Positions 24,662-32,680 of a stretch of DNA of 64,000 nt are shown here, one piece after another (the stretch's first letter is position 1; each line of letters opens with the position of its first letter). The DNA is taken from positions 36,597 to 100,596 of the forward strand of contig CAYZZU010000007.1 of assembly GCA_964483105.1 (NCBI GenBank), read 5' to 3'. Made by a program: the position numbers and the translations under genes. The notes under the pieces are model-generated. The model saw nothing but the letters and a program-made list of their open reading frames with translations. It was not told the origin of the DNA and made no database searches. The stretch is from CAYZZU01 sp964483105 (GTDB lineage: Bacteria; CG2-30-53-67).

Positions 24662-27151
24662 CTATCCGTCTATTTTTACCATTCGCGCGCGGGTTCGGTG
24701 AAAACGATACCGCCCCGTAAAGGGTTCCTTTTCGGCATGGACCAGTTGAAGTATATTTTCTCCGATTCCCCCGGTCCATCGGCCGCCTGTCTTATGACCG
24801 AGCCCGACCGGCAGATTGATCACACCCGGCCCCACGCCTTCATAGGGTCTGACCCGGGCCTTGATCCTGCCTTTCGGAGATTCAATCCTGACCCAGTCCC
24901 CCTTGCGGACTCCGGCCTGTCGGGCGGTCTCCGGATTGACTTCCACCCAGGTATGCCAGCTCTGGTAGACGTGAAATCCCGTGATGTCCTGCAACCAGGG
25001 TTCATTGGTATGAGACAATCCGCTGAGCACGGGAATCAGGTAAGGATTCACTTCCAGGTCGAAGAGCGGCTGGTTCCCCTGGATACCGCCCGGATCCCCG
25101 TGAGGCAGACAGATGGAGTCCTCCTGATCCATGTTGAGAGCCCTGGGCACTCCTTGCAGGAGAAGATCCTTCTGGATCTCCGGGAGCCCGTCAAGAAATC
25201 TCTGCGCGGTCAGGGAATAGAACTCGAACCGTCCGGAAGGTGTGGAGAACACCCGTTTCCACTCGTAGGGATAATAGACCGGATCCCACCATCCACCCCG
25301 GGTCAGAAGATCCGCCCAGAATTTGTCAAAGCGTCCCCGGGTCCTGACCTTCCAGCCGCTGCGTTCCAGCAGCTTTGTCCAGAGTTCTTCCAGTGGGGCA
25401 CCGAACGGTTCTCCCTGGCCGGAAGCCTGGAGAGAGCGTACCGAGCCCCGGATCAGTTCATCATAACTTCCCGGAGGGAAGGCCCGCGCGAGTGTTCCTC
25501 CGCAAGACCGAACCAGCTTGATCAAAACCTCCGAGGTGTCCCGGGTATCAAAAACCGGCGGAAGCACCGGCCGACTGAGGTTCACCACCGGATTTCCGGT
25601 GAGGGTATGGCAGGTATCGAGATGCCATTTTTCAAGATAGATCGAATCCGGAAGGATCAGATCCGCGAACCTGGACGTCTCATCCATGACCGGAGAAAAA
25701 CTGACCAGGAAGGGGATGTTTTTCAACGCGGACACAAGCCGGTCCGGTTCCGGACTTTCGAAGACCGGATTGGCCCCATGCAGGAAGAGTATCTCCGCAG
25801 GATAGGGCTGCTTCGCAAGGAATTGTTTTGTCAGGTTCGCGGGGACATCCCGTACCATGGCGTGTTCTCCGCTTCCCGCCCCGTCGATTCTTGGATGCGC
25901 GCGTCCTTTTATGGAAACGGGATCGGGTTGGAAAGCCGGAATCGGCATCTTCGGAATTTTCGCATGGGTGAGGACCCCTCCGGGGTTCTGGAAACTGCCC
26001 GCCAGGGCATTCAGCGCGTGAATGGCCATCCGGTTATAGAGGCCCATGTTTCCGAATCCCCCCGCGTCGTTTCCAAGGGCCAGGGAGGGACGAAATTGGG
26101 CGAATTCCCTCGCGAGCGTGATGATGGTATCCCTCGAAACTCCCGTGAGTTTGACGACCTTGTCCAGGGGATATTCCTGAAGAACCAGTGTCCTGAATCC
26201 GGGATGGAGGGTTCCCTGAGAGTCCCGCCAGTCCTCAAACCCGAAAGTCCGTTCCGCGACAAAATCTTCGTCAAAACGCCGTTCCACGATCAGAACGGCT
26301 GCGATTCCCATGGCCAGGACCCCTTCGCTTCCGGGATGGATGGGGACCCACCGGTCCGCCTTGGCTCCCGTGACCGACAATCTCGGTTCGATGTGGACCA
26401 GTTTTCCCCTCAATTCGTTGCGTCCTCTTCGGAACTTCCCGTATGCGCGGTAGGTCTGAACCGGGGACCAGGGATCCTCGAGAAAGGCGCTGTTGAAGGA
26501 GAGAATATACGCTGCCTCTGCGATATCGTAGGTAATGCCGCCTTCGGAACCTTGCATCAGGTCAATTCCCGGAATCCTTCCTTCCGACCGTTCCCTGTGG
26601 AAACGGATCAGGTTGGGTGAACCGTAGGCTTCCATAAACCGTTCCGATACGTTGCGGTTGATTCCTCTTTCAGGTCCCGTCAACAGAACCAGGGCTTCGG
26701 GCCTTCCCTGTTTACGGAGCCGGATCATCTTTTCACGGACTGTGGACAGGGCCTCGTCCCAGGAGATCGGTTTGAAACGCCCCTCCCCACGTTCCCCGGC
26801 ACGGGCCAGCGGTGTTTGAATCCGGTCGGGATCGTAGAGGAATTGAAGCCCGGCCTGCCCGCGCGCGCAGAGCCTCCCCCGGTTGACGGGGTGTAACGGA
26901 TTCCCATCGATCTTGACCGCCCGCTGTCCATAGAGGCGGACAAGAATTCCACATCCTCCGGCGCACTGCCGGCAGACGGAAGGAACCCATTTTTCTTCCG
27001 GGGGTCGGAGGGAAACATCCTCCAGTTGCCGGGCGGCCGATTCAAATCCGGGTGTTTTGGCGAAACCGGGGAAAAGGCCGTACCGGTAGGCCGTTCCGAA
27101 AGCGGTCGTACCGGCCAGCAGTTTGATAAAATCTCTTCTTTTCAGGCTCAT
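24662..27151 (-). CDS. Tat-exported molybdopterin oxidoreductase-family large subunit (QrcB/ActB-like)
   Basis: The 829-residue protein begins with a twin-arginine signal (KRRDFIKLLAGTTAFG). An N-terminal [4Fe-4S] site is intact: CRQCAGGCGILV with CARGQAG. Molybdopterin-family segments include PISWDEAL, VLTGPERGINRNV, VHIEPRLSVTGAKADRWVPIHPGSEG and, at the C terminus, a dinucleotide-binding domain with LFDLEVNPYL and VEVNPETARQAGVRKGDWVRI. At the position of the usual Mo/W-ligating Cys or Ser the sequence reads NLIRFHRERSEGR, which suggests the metal site is lost, as in QrcB and ActB. The start at 27151 has GAGG upstream. Confidence 0.88.
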   Translation of the reverse strand: MSLKRRDFIKLLAGTTAFGTAYRYGLFPGFAKTPGFESAARQLEDVSLRPPEEKWVPSVCRQCAGGCGILVRLYGQRAVKIDGNPLHPVNRGRLCARGQAGLQFLYDPDRIQTPLARAGERGEGRFKPISWDEALSTVREKMIRLRKQGRPEALVLLTGPERGINRNVSERFMEAYGSPNLIRFHRERSEGRIPGIDLMQGSEGGITYDIAEAAYILSFNSAFLEDPWSPVQTYRAYGKFRRGRNELRGKLVHIEPRLSVTGAKADRWVPIHPGSEGVLAMGIAAVLIVERRFDEDFVAERTFGFEDWRDSQGTLHPGFRTLVLQEYPLDKVVKLTGVSRDTIITLAREFAQFRPSLALGNDAGGFGNMGLYNRMAIHALNALAGSFQNPGGVLTHAKIPKMPIPAFQPDPVSIKGRAHPRIDGAGSGEHAMVRDVPANLTKQFLAKQPYPAEILFLHGANPVFESPEPDRLVSALKNIPFLVSFSPVMDETSRFADLILPDSIYLEKWHLDTCHTLTGNPVVNLSRPVLPPVFDTRDTSEVLIKLVRSCGGTLARAFPPGSYDELIRGSVRSLQASGQGEPFGAPLEELWTKLLERSGWKVRTRGRFDKFWADLLTRGGWWDPVYYPYEWKRVFSTPSGRFEFYSLTAQRFLDGLPEIQKDLLLQGVPRALNMDQEDSICLPHGDPGGIQGNQPLFDLEVNPYLIPVLSGLSHTNEPWLQDITGFHVYQSWHTWVEVNPETARQAGVRKGDWVRIESPKGRIKARVRPYEGVGPGVINLPVGLGHKTGGRWTGGIGENILQLVHAEKEPFTGRYRFHRTRARMVKIDG

Positions 27152-27169
27152 GGTCACCTCATCTTCCAT

Positions 27170-27679
27170 TCAATGATGACATGAAACACAGTCGGTACTG
27201 GCATGGAGCTTTCTGTGACACGAGAGACAGGCATTCATGGAGATTTTCATCGGGGCCTTTTCAGGGGGAGTCTTGCGCAGGGCCATGTCTCCATGACATT
27301 TAGTGCAGTCAAGGCCCGCTACCGTGACATGCCGCCTGTGGGAAAAGAAGACATGACCGGGAAGCCGGAACAGGCGTTGCCAGGGAATCTCCTTGTGTTC
27401 AGCCGCGTACTTCCGGATTTTTTCCTCCTCCGGACTGTCGGTAACCGCCTCTGCGTGACATTCCATGCAGACCGCGACGCCGGGAAGCGTGGCACGGATC
27501 CGGGTCCTGACCCCTTGATGACAGAGTACGCATTCCAGTTCCAGTTCCTGCGTATGCTTATAATGATTATACTGGATCGGTTGGGATACGGCCTCCGCCC
27601 CGCTCGGGAAGGAGAGGAAGCAGATGAGTAGAAGAAAGATCAGCAGAACAAAACCGGAGAAGAACGTGTTTTGGTTCAT
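27170..27679 (-). CDS. pentaheme cytochrome c subunit (QrcA/ActA-like)
   Basis: The 169-residue protein starts MNQNTFF with a signal segment (VLLIFLLLICFLSF) and carries five heme c sites: CVLCH, CMECH, CTKCH, CLSCH and CVSCH, plus His-rich ligand stretches YNHYKHTQ and HVFFSHRRHV. This is the cytochrome c7-like layout of QrcA and ActA. It is the first gene of a five-gene transcript (cytochrome, Mo-family subunit, ferredoxin, NrfD, four-domain cytochrome). AAGGAG precedes the ATG at 27679; a longer frame upstream would run through the promoter. A sigma-54 promoter lies 51-65 bases upstream. Confidence 0.9.
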   Translation of the reverse strand: MNQNTFFSGFVLLIFLLLICFLSFPSGAEAVSQPIQYNHYKHTQELELECVLCHQGVRTRIRATLPGVAVCMECHAEAVTDSPEEEKIRKYAAEHKEIPWQRLFRLPGHVFFSHRRHVTVAGLDCTKCHGDMALRKTPPEKAPMKISMNACLSCHRKLHASTDCVSCHH

Positions 27680-27729
27680 GAGACTCCTTCCCAGACTGTG
27701 TGGTGGCATTCTATTCACCTGACTGTACA

Positions 27730-27744
27730 GCAAAACGTATGCCA
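27730..27744 (-). promoter_or_regulatory. sigma-54 promoter of the Qrc/ACIII-like operon
   Basis: Read on the minus strand, TGGCAT-ACGTT-TTGC matches the -24/-12 consensus TGGCAC-N5-TTGC with one change. The transcript would begin near 27718, about 40 bases before the pentaheme cytochrome ATG. Confidence 0.7.
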
Positions 27745-27800
27745 AAGAGTGGAACAGCTTACCGGATAACAGATGGTTCTGTAACATTCTGTTTTAATTA

Positions 27801-27861
27801 GGAATCATAAGGATTCCGGCCGAAGAATTTTCGAAACGTTCATCTGTCCGGTTTCGCGACA
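27801..27861. promoter_or_regulatory. palindromes between divergent sigma-54 promoters, candidate activator sites
   Basis: The 430-base gap between the two divergent operons holds no gene. Between its promoters lie a perfect inverted repeat GGAATC-ATAAG-GATTCC (27801-27817) and TGTC-N9-GACA (27845-27861, TGTCCGGTTTCGCGACA). They are 60-130 bases upstream of the minus promoter and about 180-250 bases upstream of the plus one, the distance range of NtrC-type enhancer sites. Assignment to a specific activator is inference. Confidence 0.4.
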
Positions 27862-28037
27862 TCCGGAAGAGACGCGTTTCGGAATATGGCCATAACTTCT
27901 TGAATAATATAGCCAATCTCTTTCCTCCGATTTCCGTACGGTGACCGGTTTTCATACATCGCTGCATTTCCCAAAGGGAAGGTGAAAACCATTTGAAAAA
28001 CAATATATTATGGTTTTTCTGGGTGATTTCGTCCAGG

Positions 28038-28054
28038 TGGCACAACCGTTGCAT
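28038..28054 (+). promoter_or_regulatory. sigma-54 promoter of the pentaheme cytochrome / DsrE-like operon
   Basis: TGGCAC-AACCG-TTGCAT is a perfect match to the -24/-12 core TGGCAC-N5-TTGCA. Transcription would start near 28066, giving a leader of about 45 bases. Confidence 0.85.
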
Positions 28055-28110
28055 AAATCTTTTTCAGGACGTGAATCCCACGCCGCCTCCACTTAGGGGG
28101 ATATTGAAAT

Positions 28111-29361
28111 GTGCATGATAATCACCAGGTATCCGTGATCATGCCTTCAGGAAAAGGAACGTTATCATGCCGGTTGAGAAGATCTTTCATGACGTTAACG
28201 GCCGGCTTTTTCCTGATTCTTCCGGACGGTTTCTTCGGTCGGGTTTTTGCGGGGAGCGGGGCACTTTCAGGCTCCGGATCCGGGCGGGAGAGGTTCGTAG
28301 CCTCTGAAAAGTGTGGCGCGTGTCATCATCAGATCTATCGTTCCTGGAGCCGGTCGATGCATGCCCATGCGATGGATGACCCTATTTTTGAGGCCACCTA
28401 TGCGGTCTCTTCCATCCATGACTTTAAAGGGACACAAAGGCTTTGTCTTCGCTGTCATGCCCCTCTAAGCCTGCACAACCGGGACCCGGAGAAATTCCGA
28501 GAGGGGGTGACCTGTGATTTCTGTCATTCCGTTGTGGGTGTTATGCTCTCGAATACGGGAAATCCCTATCTCCTGGGAAGGGCGGAAGGACCTTCAGATC
28601 ATCGATCCGTCTGTCTCCGATCCAATTCCGGCTCCCCTTCTTCCCCGGTCCTTTCCAGCTCCGTGTTTTGCGCGGGATGCCATGAATACGCGGGGAAGAA
28701 TGATTTCCCGATCATGGGAACCTATTCGGAATGGAAAGAAAGTTCCTATGCAGGAAAAGGGGTTCATTGTCAGGACTGTCATATGCCGCTCACTTCCTCG
28801 AAAATCAGGGACCACAGGATGATGAAATTCCGGAAGTTGTTTCCGGTGTCCGGAAACAGGAATCAGGATTCTCTCCGTTTTTCTCATGAAACCGGGCTTC
28901 CGAGTATCCGAACGGAAATCCGGAAGGTGGATCGAAGGGGGGGACATCTTACGGTGGTGGTTCGGTTGACCAACCAAAGCGCCGGTCATCTGCTTCCCAC
29001 GGGGATTCCCTCCAGGCGTCTGGTGCTGGTATGCAAAGTCAAACCACTGCCGGGGGGGGAAGTGATATACCGCAGGAAGTCCTATCGCAAAAGGATGGTG
29101 GAGAGGGCATCCGGCAGAGAATTCGCCGATGACGCCGCGCTTTTGCTGAAGGAGGGCCGGATCCTTGAAGACAACCGCCTTGCTCCGGACCACCCCCTGA
29201 CGGAAACATTCAGATTTCTGGTGGATCCCGACAGGGAACTGGCCATCCATGTGGAAACGCACTACCTCTACCGGCCGGTCCTGATTCAGAAAACCGAGAT
29301 GCGAGTGCATGTCAGCGGGGATGAGGCACGAGTTCCCGCGACGGAGTCATCCAGGCATTGA
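28111..29361 (+). CDS. periplasmic pentaheme cytochrome c
   Basis: The protein of up to 416 residues has a signal segment (FMTLTAGFFLILPDGFF) and five heme c sites: CGACH, CLRCH, CDFCH, CAGCH and CQDCH, with CGACHHQIYRSWSRSMHA resembling cytochrome c554-like multiheme proteins. The C-terminal 170 residues lack heme motifs and look like a beta-rich domain. The GTG at 28111 has AGGGGGA upstream, but the in-frame ATG at 28141 is equally plausible and gives a more normal signal peptide. It is the first gene of a sigma-54-driven transcript running to the terminator at 30981. Its redox partner is not evident. Confidence 0.85.
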   Translation: MHDNHQVSVIMPSGKGTLSCRLRRSFMTLTAGFFLILPDGFFGRVFAGSGALSGSGSGRERFVASEKCGACHHQIYRSWSRSMHAHAMDDPIFEATYAVSSIHDFKGTQRLCLRCHAPLSLHNRDPEKFREGVTCDFCHSVVGVMLSNTGNPYLLGRAEGPSDHRSVCLRSNSGSPSSPVLSSSVFCAGCHEYAGKNDFPIMGTYSEWKESSYAGKGVHCQDCHMPLTSSKIRDHRMMKFRKLFPVSGNRNQDSLRFSHETGLPSIRTEIRKVDRRGGHLTVVVRLTNQSAGHLLPTGIPSRRLVLVCKVKPLPGGEVIYRRKSYRKRMVERASGREFADDAALLLKEGRILEDNRLAPDHPLTETFRFLVDPDRELAIHVETHYLYRPVLIQKTEMRVHVSGDEARVPATESSRH

Positions 29362-29383
29362 TCATGACGAAGGAGGAATCAAC

Positions 29384-29683
29384 ATGGCCCACCCCCCCGG
29401 AAAAACGGTTTATCTGGCTCAGATCGCCATGGTGTTCTGTTTCAATCTATTCATCCTCGGGTTTTTCGGCTGGTTTTTTTACCTGATTTACATGGCGCGG
29501 CAATTGCACGAATCCACCGGTCCGGGAACCGGGATCGCCATTGTGGCCATCCCGATTGCCGCCATCCTCTTCTGGGTTGTCAATTACACGGCCTGCGGTC
29601 TCTTGTCTGATGAGACTTCTCTTCTTTTCAGAAAGCAGGAAGGACGGGAGGATGGGAACGGTGATCCTCCTGATCCGGAATAG
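29384..29683 (+). CDS. small membrane protein, two helices, unknown function
   Basis: I do not recognise this 99-residue protein. It has two membrane helices, roughly residues 9-33 (LAQIAMVFCFNLFILGFFGW) and 45-66 (GIAIVAIPIAAILFWVVNYT), and a polar acidic C-terminal tail. AAGGAGGA precedes the ATG at a good distance. It lies 22 bases after the pentaheme cytochrome stop and is followed by a cyclic-nucleotide-binding-fold gene, so it may anchor a cytochrome complex or act in the same respiratory unit. Confidence 0.75.
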   Translation: MAHPPGKTVYLAQIAMVFCFNLFILGFFGWFFYLIYMARQLHESTGPGTGIAIVAIPIAAILFWVVNYTACGLLSDETSLLFRKQEGREDGNGDPPDPE

Positions 29684-29742
29684 TCGGAAGAGTTCTTAAA
29701 CCAGACGGACTTCTTCACAGAACCGTCGGAATAGGGGGAAAG

Positions 29743-30222
29743 ATGATGGCCGGAACGGAAGATCTTACTCAGAATCAGCTGTTTCAGGGAATCGCTCATG
29801 AAAAGATCGAAAAGATCATGTTGTATACAACGGAAGTCAGCTACCCGGTGAAGGCGCGCGTTTTTTCTGAAGAGGACGCCGCCTATCTGTTGTATATCAT
29901 ACTAGACGGCGTGCTGGACCTGACCTTCCGATTCCGAATCGGAAATGTGGAGAGCGAAATCGCCATCGATACGAAGGGGAAAGGGGATTCCGTGGGATGG
30001 TCGGCGCTGGTTCCGCCGCATATCTATACCTTGTCCGGGGTCTGCCGGAAACCTCTCAGGATGCTCTCCATAGAAGGGCCATCCCTGCTGCATCTCTGCG
30101 AGGAAGACACGGAGTTCGGTTTTCTCCTCATGCAGAATGTGGCGGAGATCATCGGGACGCGGATGAAACGGTTTGAGAGCATGTTTACCAGGGAGGTACA
30201 ACGGGGGATCTCCATGCTGTGA
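29743..30222 (+). CDS. stand-alone cyclic nucleotide-binding fold protein
   Basis: The 159-residue protein is a single cNMP-binding/CRP-like beta-barrel: NQLFQGIAHEKIEKIM, YLLYIILDGVLDLTFRF, GKGDSVGWSALVPPHIYTLSGVC, then an amphipathic helix. It has no DNA-binding helix-turn-helix, so it is a sensor or structural module rather than a CRP-type regulator. The cAMP-contact motif is not clearly conserved, so ligand binding is uncertain. Start is ATG 29743 or 29746, both with AGGGGGA upstream. It lies in the sigma-54 transcript with the pentaheme cytochrome. Confidence 0.8.
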   Translation: MMAGTEDLTQNQLFQGIAHEKIEKIMLYTTEVSYPVKARVFSEEDAAYLLYIILDGVLDLTFRFRIGNVESEIAIDTKGKGDSVGWSALVPPHIYTLSGVCRKPLRMLSIEGPSLLHLCEEDTEFGFLLMQNVAEIIGTRMKRFESMFTREVQRGISML

Positions 30223-30453
30223 AGGGGCTCCCGCTGGATCCGGATCCGGGACGTAGCATAGACGGCATCCGGCTCTCCGGATGGAGTGGGGAAAAATACC
30301 ATGGACCTTTTTTTTCCTTCCATTTCTCGTTCTCTTCTGCTAAATTACCAAACACTGTTTTGAATATGGGAGAGGGGGTTCTCCTGCCGTCCTGTGGGAT
30401 GGACGGACAAATGGTATCTGGAATGCTTTTCAATGCCAAAGGGAGGGGAAGGT

Positions 30454-30957
30454 ATGGGTACAAAAATGACGATTATCGCTACAAAAGGGACGCTGGACTG
30501 GGCCTATCCGCCGTTTATTCTCGGATCCACGGCGGCATCTCTGGATTTTGATGTAACCATCTTTTTTACCTTTTATGGATTGACACTGCTCAAAAAGAAG
30601 CTGACGGCACAGGTGAGTCCGCTCGGCAATCCGGCCATGCCGATGAAGATGCCCATGGGTCCGAAGTGGTTCCGGAATATCAGCTGGAACATCCCGAACA
30701 TCATCCAGGCCAATATTCCGGGCTATGAGAGTGTAGCCACGGCCCTGATGAAGAAGACAATCGCCAACAATGGAGTTGCGACTATTGAGCAACTTCGCGA
30801 TCTCTGCCTGGACGCCGGCGTCAAGATGATGGCCTGCCAGATGACCGTGGAGCTATTCGGGTTTGAGCAGAGCGATTTTATCGACGGGATTGAATTCGTC
30901 GGCGCGGCCACTTACCTGGATGTCGCGAGTGAGGCGAAAATCAATCTTTTCACCTGA
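30454..30957 (+). CDS. DsrE/DsrF-like family protein (DsrE2 type)
   Basis: The 167-residue protein begins MGTKMTIIATKGTLDWAYPPFILGSTAASLD and has FFTFYGLTLLKK and GVKMMACQMTVELFGFEQSDF, the marks of the membrane-associated DsrE2 group. These proteins bind sulfur on a cysteine and pass it in sulfur oxidation or sulfur carrier chains; here the candidate is the cysteine in MMACQMT. The start at 30454 has GGAGGGGAAGG upstream. It is the last gene before a strong terminator, 231 bases after the cNMP-fold gene, with a CATCCGG/CCGGATG hairpin in that gap. Confidence 0.85.
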   Translation: MGTKMTIIATKGTLDWAYPPFILGSTAASLDFDVTIFFTFYGLTLLKKKLTAQVSPLGNPAMPMKMPMGPKWFRNISWNIPNIIQANIPGYESVATALMKKTIANNGVATIEQLRDLCLDAGVKMMACQMTVELFGFEQSDFIDGIEFVGAATYLDVASEAKINLFT

Positions 30958-30980
30958 TACGAATTACTTTCCCGGATCCG

Positions 30981-31025
30981 CCCTGAAACCGATCGGATAC
31001 TTCCACCGGTTTCAGGGTTTTTTTT
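30981..31025 (+). terminator. intrinsic terminator of the sigma-54 cytochrome/DsrE unit
   Basis: CCCTGAAACCG (30981-30991) pairs perfectly with CGGTTTCAGGG (31007-31017), followed by eight T. It ends the plus-strand transcript that starts near 28066. Confidence 0.92.
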
Positions 31026-31075
31026 GGTTTGACCGGGCCATGGAAACGACCGCTTACGAAACCGGTCGCCTGCAG

Positions 31076-32680
31076 TCAGTCGACGGAAATCACAGCCCCG
31101 CCCCTTCGTGGATCCCCGGCTCCGGAGAAGGTGGAGGTCTCCGGGTCGTACGCCACGGCATGCACGCCTCCAAAGAACAGGTTGGCTTTTTCCCAGAAAA
31201 CGCACCGTCCGGGCCGGCAGAGGTGAGTCGCGACTGAACCGGGAATTCCTGGTTCCCGGTTCAAGACGCCCCGTTCCCAGTGGATTCGGGGGGCACTGAC
31301 CGCATGTTCCACGTTGAACTGGAAATCGATCAGATTCATCACCGATTGCGTAATGGCGGATCGGATCCGGTTGCTCCCCCCGCTTCCGAGGACAAAAACG
31401 GGTTCCGCCCCTCTGAGGATAATGGTCGGAGCCATCATGGAGGAGATCCGGCGGCCGGTCGGGAAATCGTGAAAGCCGGTCGGGTGCAGATCTTCCTCAC
31501 CCAGCATATTGTTCAGGAAAATGCCGGTTCCCGGGATCACAAGTCCCGACCCTTCTCCATTGGATGCCGTGAGAGATGCGGCATTTCCCTCTTCATCCAG
31601 AACGCTGATCTGGGTTGTGGAGGAGGACCCACCGGATGGTTCCTGGAGTTCGGGAAGAGAGGCTTCTCCTTGCAGGATACTCTGGTGCAGACGTTGATAT
31701 TCCGAGATCCGTGCCTCGGATCGCAGGATGTCGGAAAACTTCCGATCCGGTGTTCGTCCTGTCACCGACGATTCCCGGACTGCGTTGGTGATCTGCATGG
31801 CGGCGACAAAGGCGTTCAAGACCCTGGATGTCAGAAACTCATCGCGGGAGAAGGAAATCCCCTCCAGCATCTTCAGGCAAAGACCGATTAAAACTCCGCC
31901 GGAGGAGGGAGGAGGATTTGTCAAAATGGTCACATCTCGGTACCGGAAACTCAATGGATCACGTATCATGACCCGATAGGCCTCCAGGTCTTTCGCGGTC
32001 AGAAGACCTCCTCCTTCCTGTACGATGCGCACAATCCGTCGAGCGATGGCACCCCGATAGAACAGATCCGGTCCCTGCCGTGAAAGTTCCTCCAGTGTAT
32101 CGGCAAAAGCGTTCAGGATCAGGCGATCCCCTTCACGTAACAGTTTCCCCCCCGGTGCCATGAAACTCCGGCCTTCCTCCGTGAGGGTCAGGATCGGCTC
32201 GAGGAGGGCCAGCAGATGGGCCGCATGCCGGTTGACCGTGATTCCTCCACGTGCAAGTTCGATCGCCGGTTCCAACACGGTCTCGAACGGAAGGGTTCCC
32301 AACCGTTGATGGATTTCAAACAAACCCGCGATTCCCCCCGGAACGGCTACGGAGGCCGCTCCCACGTAAAATTCCTGATGAGTGGCTCCGAAATTCACTT
32401 GAACGGGAAAGAAATTTTCGGATCCGACCTTGCGGAAGGTTCCCCGTCCCGGCATGTTGACGAAGAAATCGACCAGAATCGCTTCCCCGGTCGACCTCCG
32501 GTACCCCGTCATGAATCCACCGCCTCCGGCGCTGGTCAGTGTAAGCTCACAGACAAAAGAAGCGAATGCGGCAGCAGTCACCGCGTCGAAAGCGTTTCCT
32601 CCCAGCTTGAGCATCCGGGCCCCCGCCCGGGCCGTTCCGGGATGGCCTGCGGCAATCACACCGCGGGTTTTCGTATTCAC
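31076..32680 (-). CDS. gamma-glutamyltransferase family protein
   Basis: The 534-residue protein follows the GGT pattern: GVIAAGHPGTARAGARMLKLGGNAFDA, GGGGFMT, and the nucleophile region SSSTTQISVLDEEGNAAS, where the first Thr would be the autocatalytic residue. The canonical TTH reads TTQ. The second-subunit motifs ISSMMAPTI and GSGGSNRI are present. No signal peptide is seen, unlike periplasmic GGTs, so it looks cytoplasmic. GTG 32680 overlaps the M20 gene stop (GTGA), indicating coupling. It is the third gene of an operon with a YbdK-type ligase and an M20 amidohydrolase. Confidence 0.87.
   Translation of the reverse strand: MNTKTRGVIAAGHPGTARAGARMLKLGGNAFDAVTAAAFASFVCELTLTSAGGGGFMTGYRRSTGEAILVDFFVNMPGRGTFRKVGSENFFPVQVNFGATHQEFYVGAASVAVPGGIAGLFEIHQRLGTLPFETVLEPAIELARGGITVNRHAAHLLALLEPILTLTEEGRSFMAPGGKLLREGDRLILNAFADTLEELSRQGPDLFYRGAIARRIVRIVQEGGGLLTAKDLEAYRVMIRDPLSFRYRDVTILTNPPPSSGGVLIGLCLKMLEGISFSRDEFLTSRVLNAFVAAMQITNAVRESSVTGRTPDRKFSDILRSEARISEYQRLHQSILQGEASLPELQEPSGGSSSTTQISVLDEEGNAASLTASNGEGSGLVIPGTGIFLNNMLGEEDLHPTGFHDFPTGRRISSMMAPTIILRGAEPVFVLGSGGSNRIRSAITQSVMNLIDFQFNVEHAVSAPRIHWERGVLNREPGIPGSVATHLCRPGRCVFWEKANLFFGGVHAVAYDPETSTFSGAGDPRRGGAVISVD

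Noticed and set aside
24533..26620. 695-codon plus-strand frame opposite the molybdopterin-family subunit
   Set aside because: Composition is that of an antisense shadow, and the minus-strand protein has clear motifs throughout.
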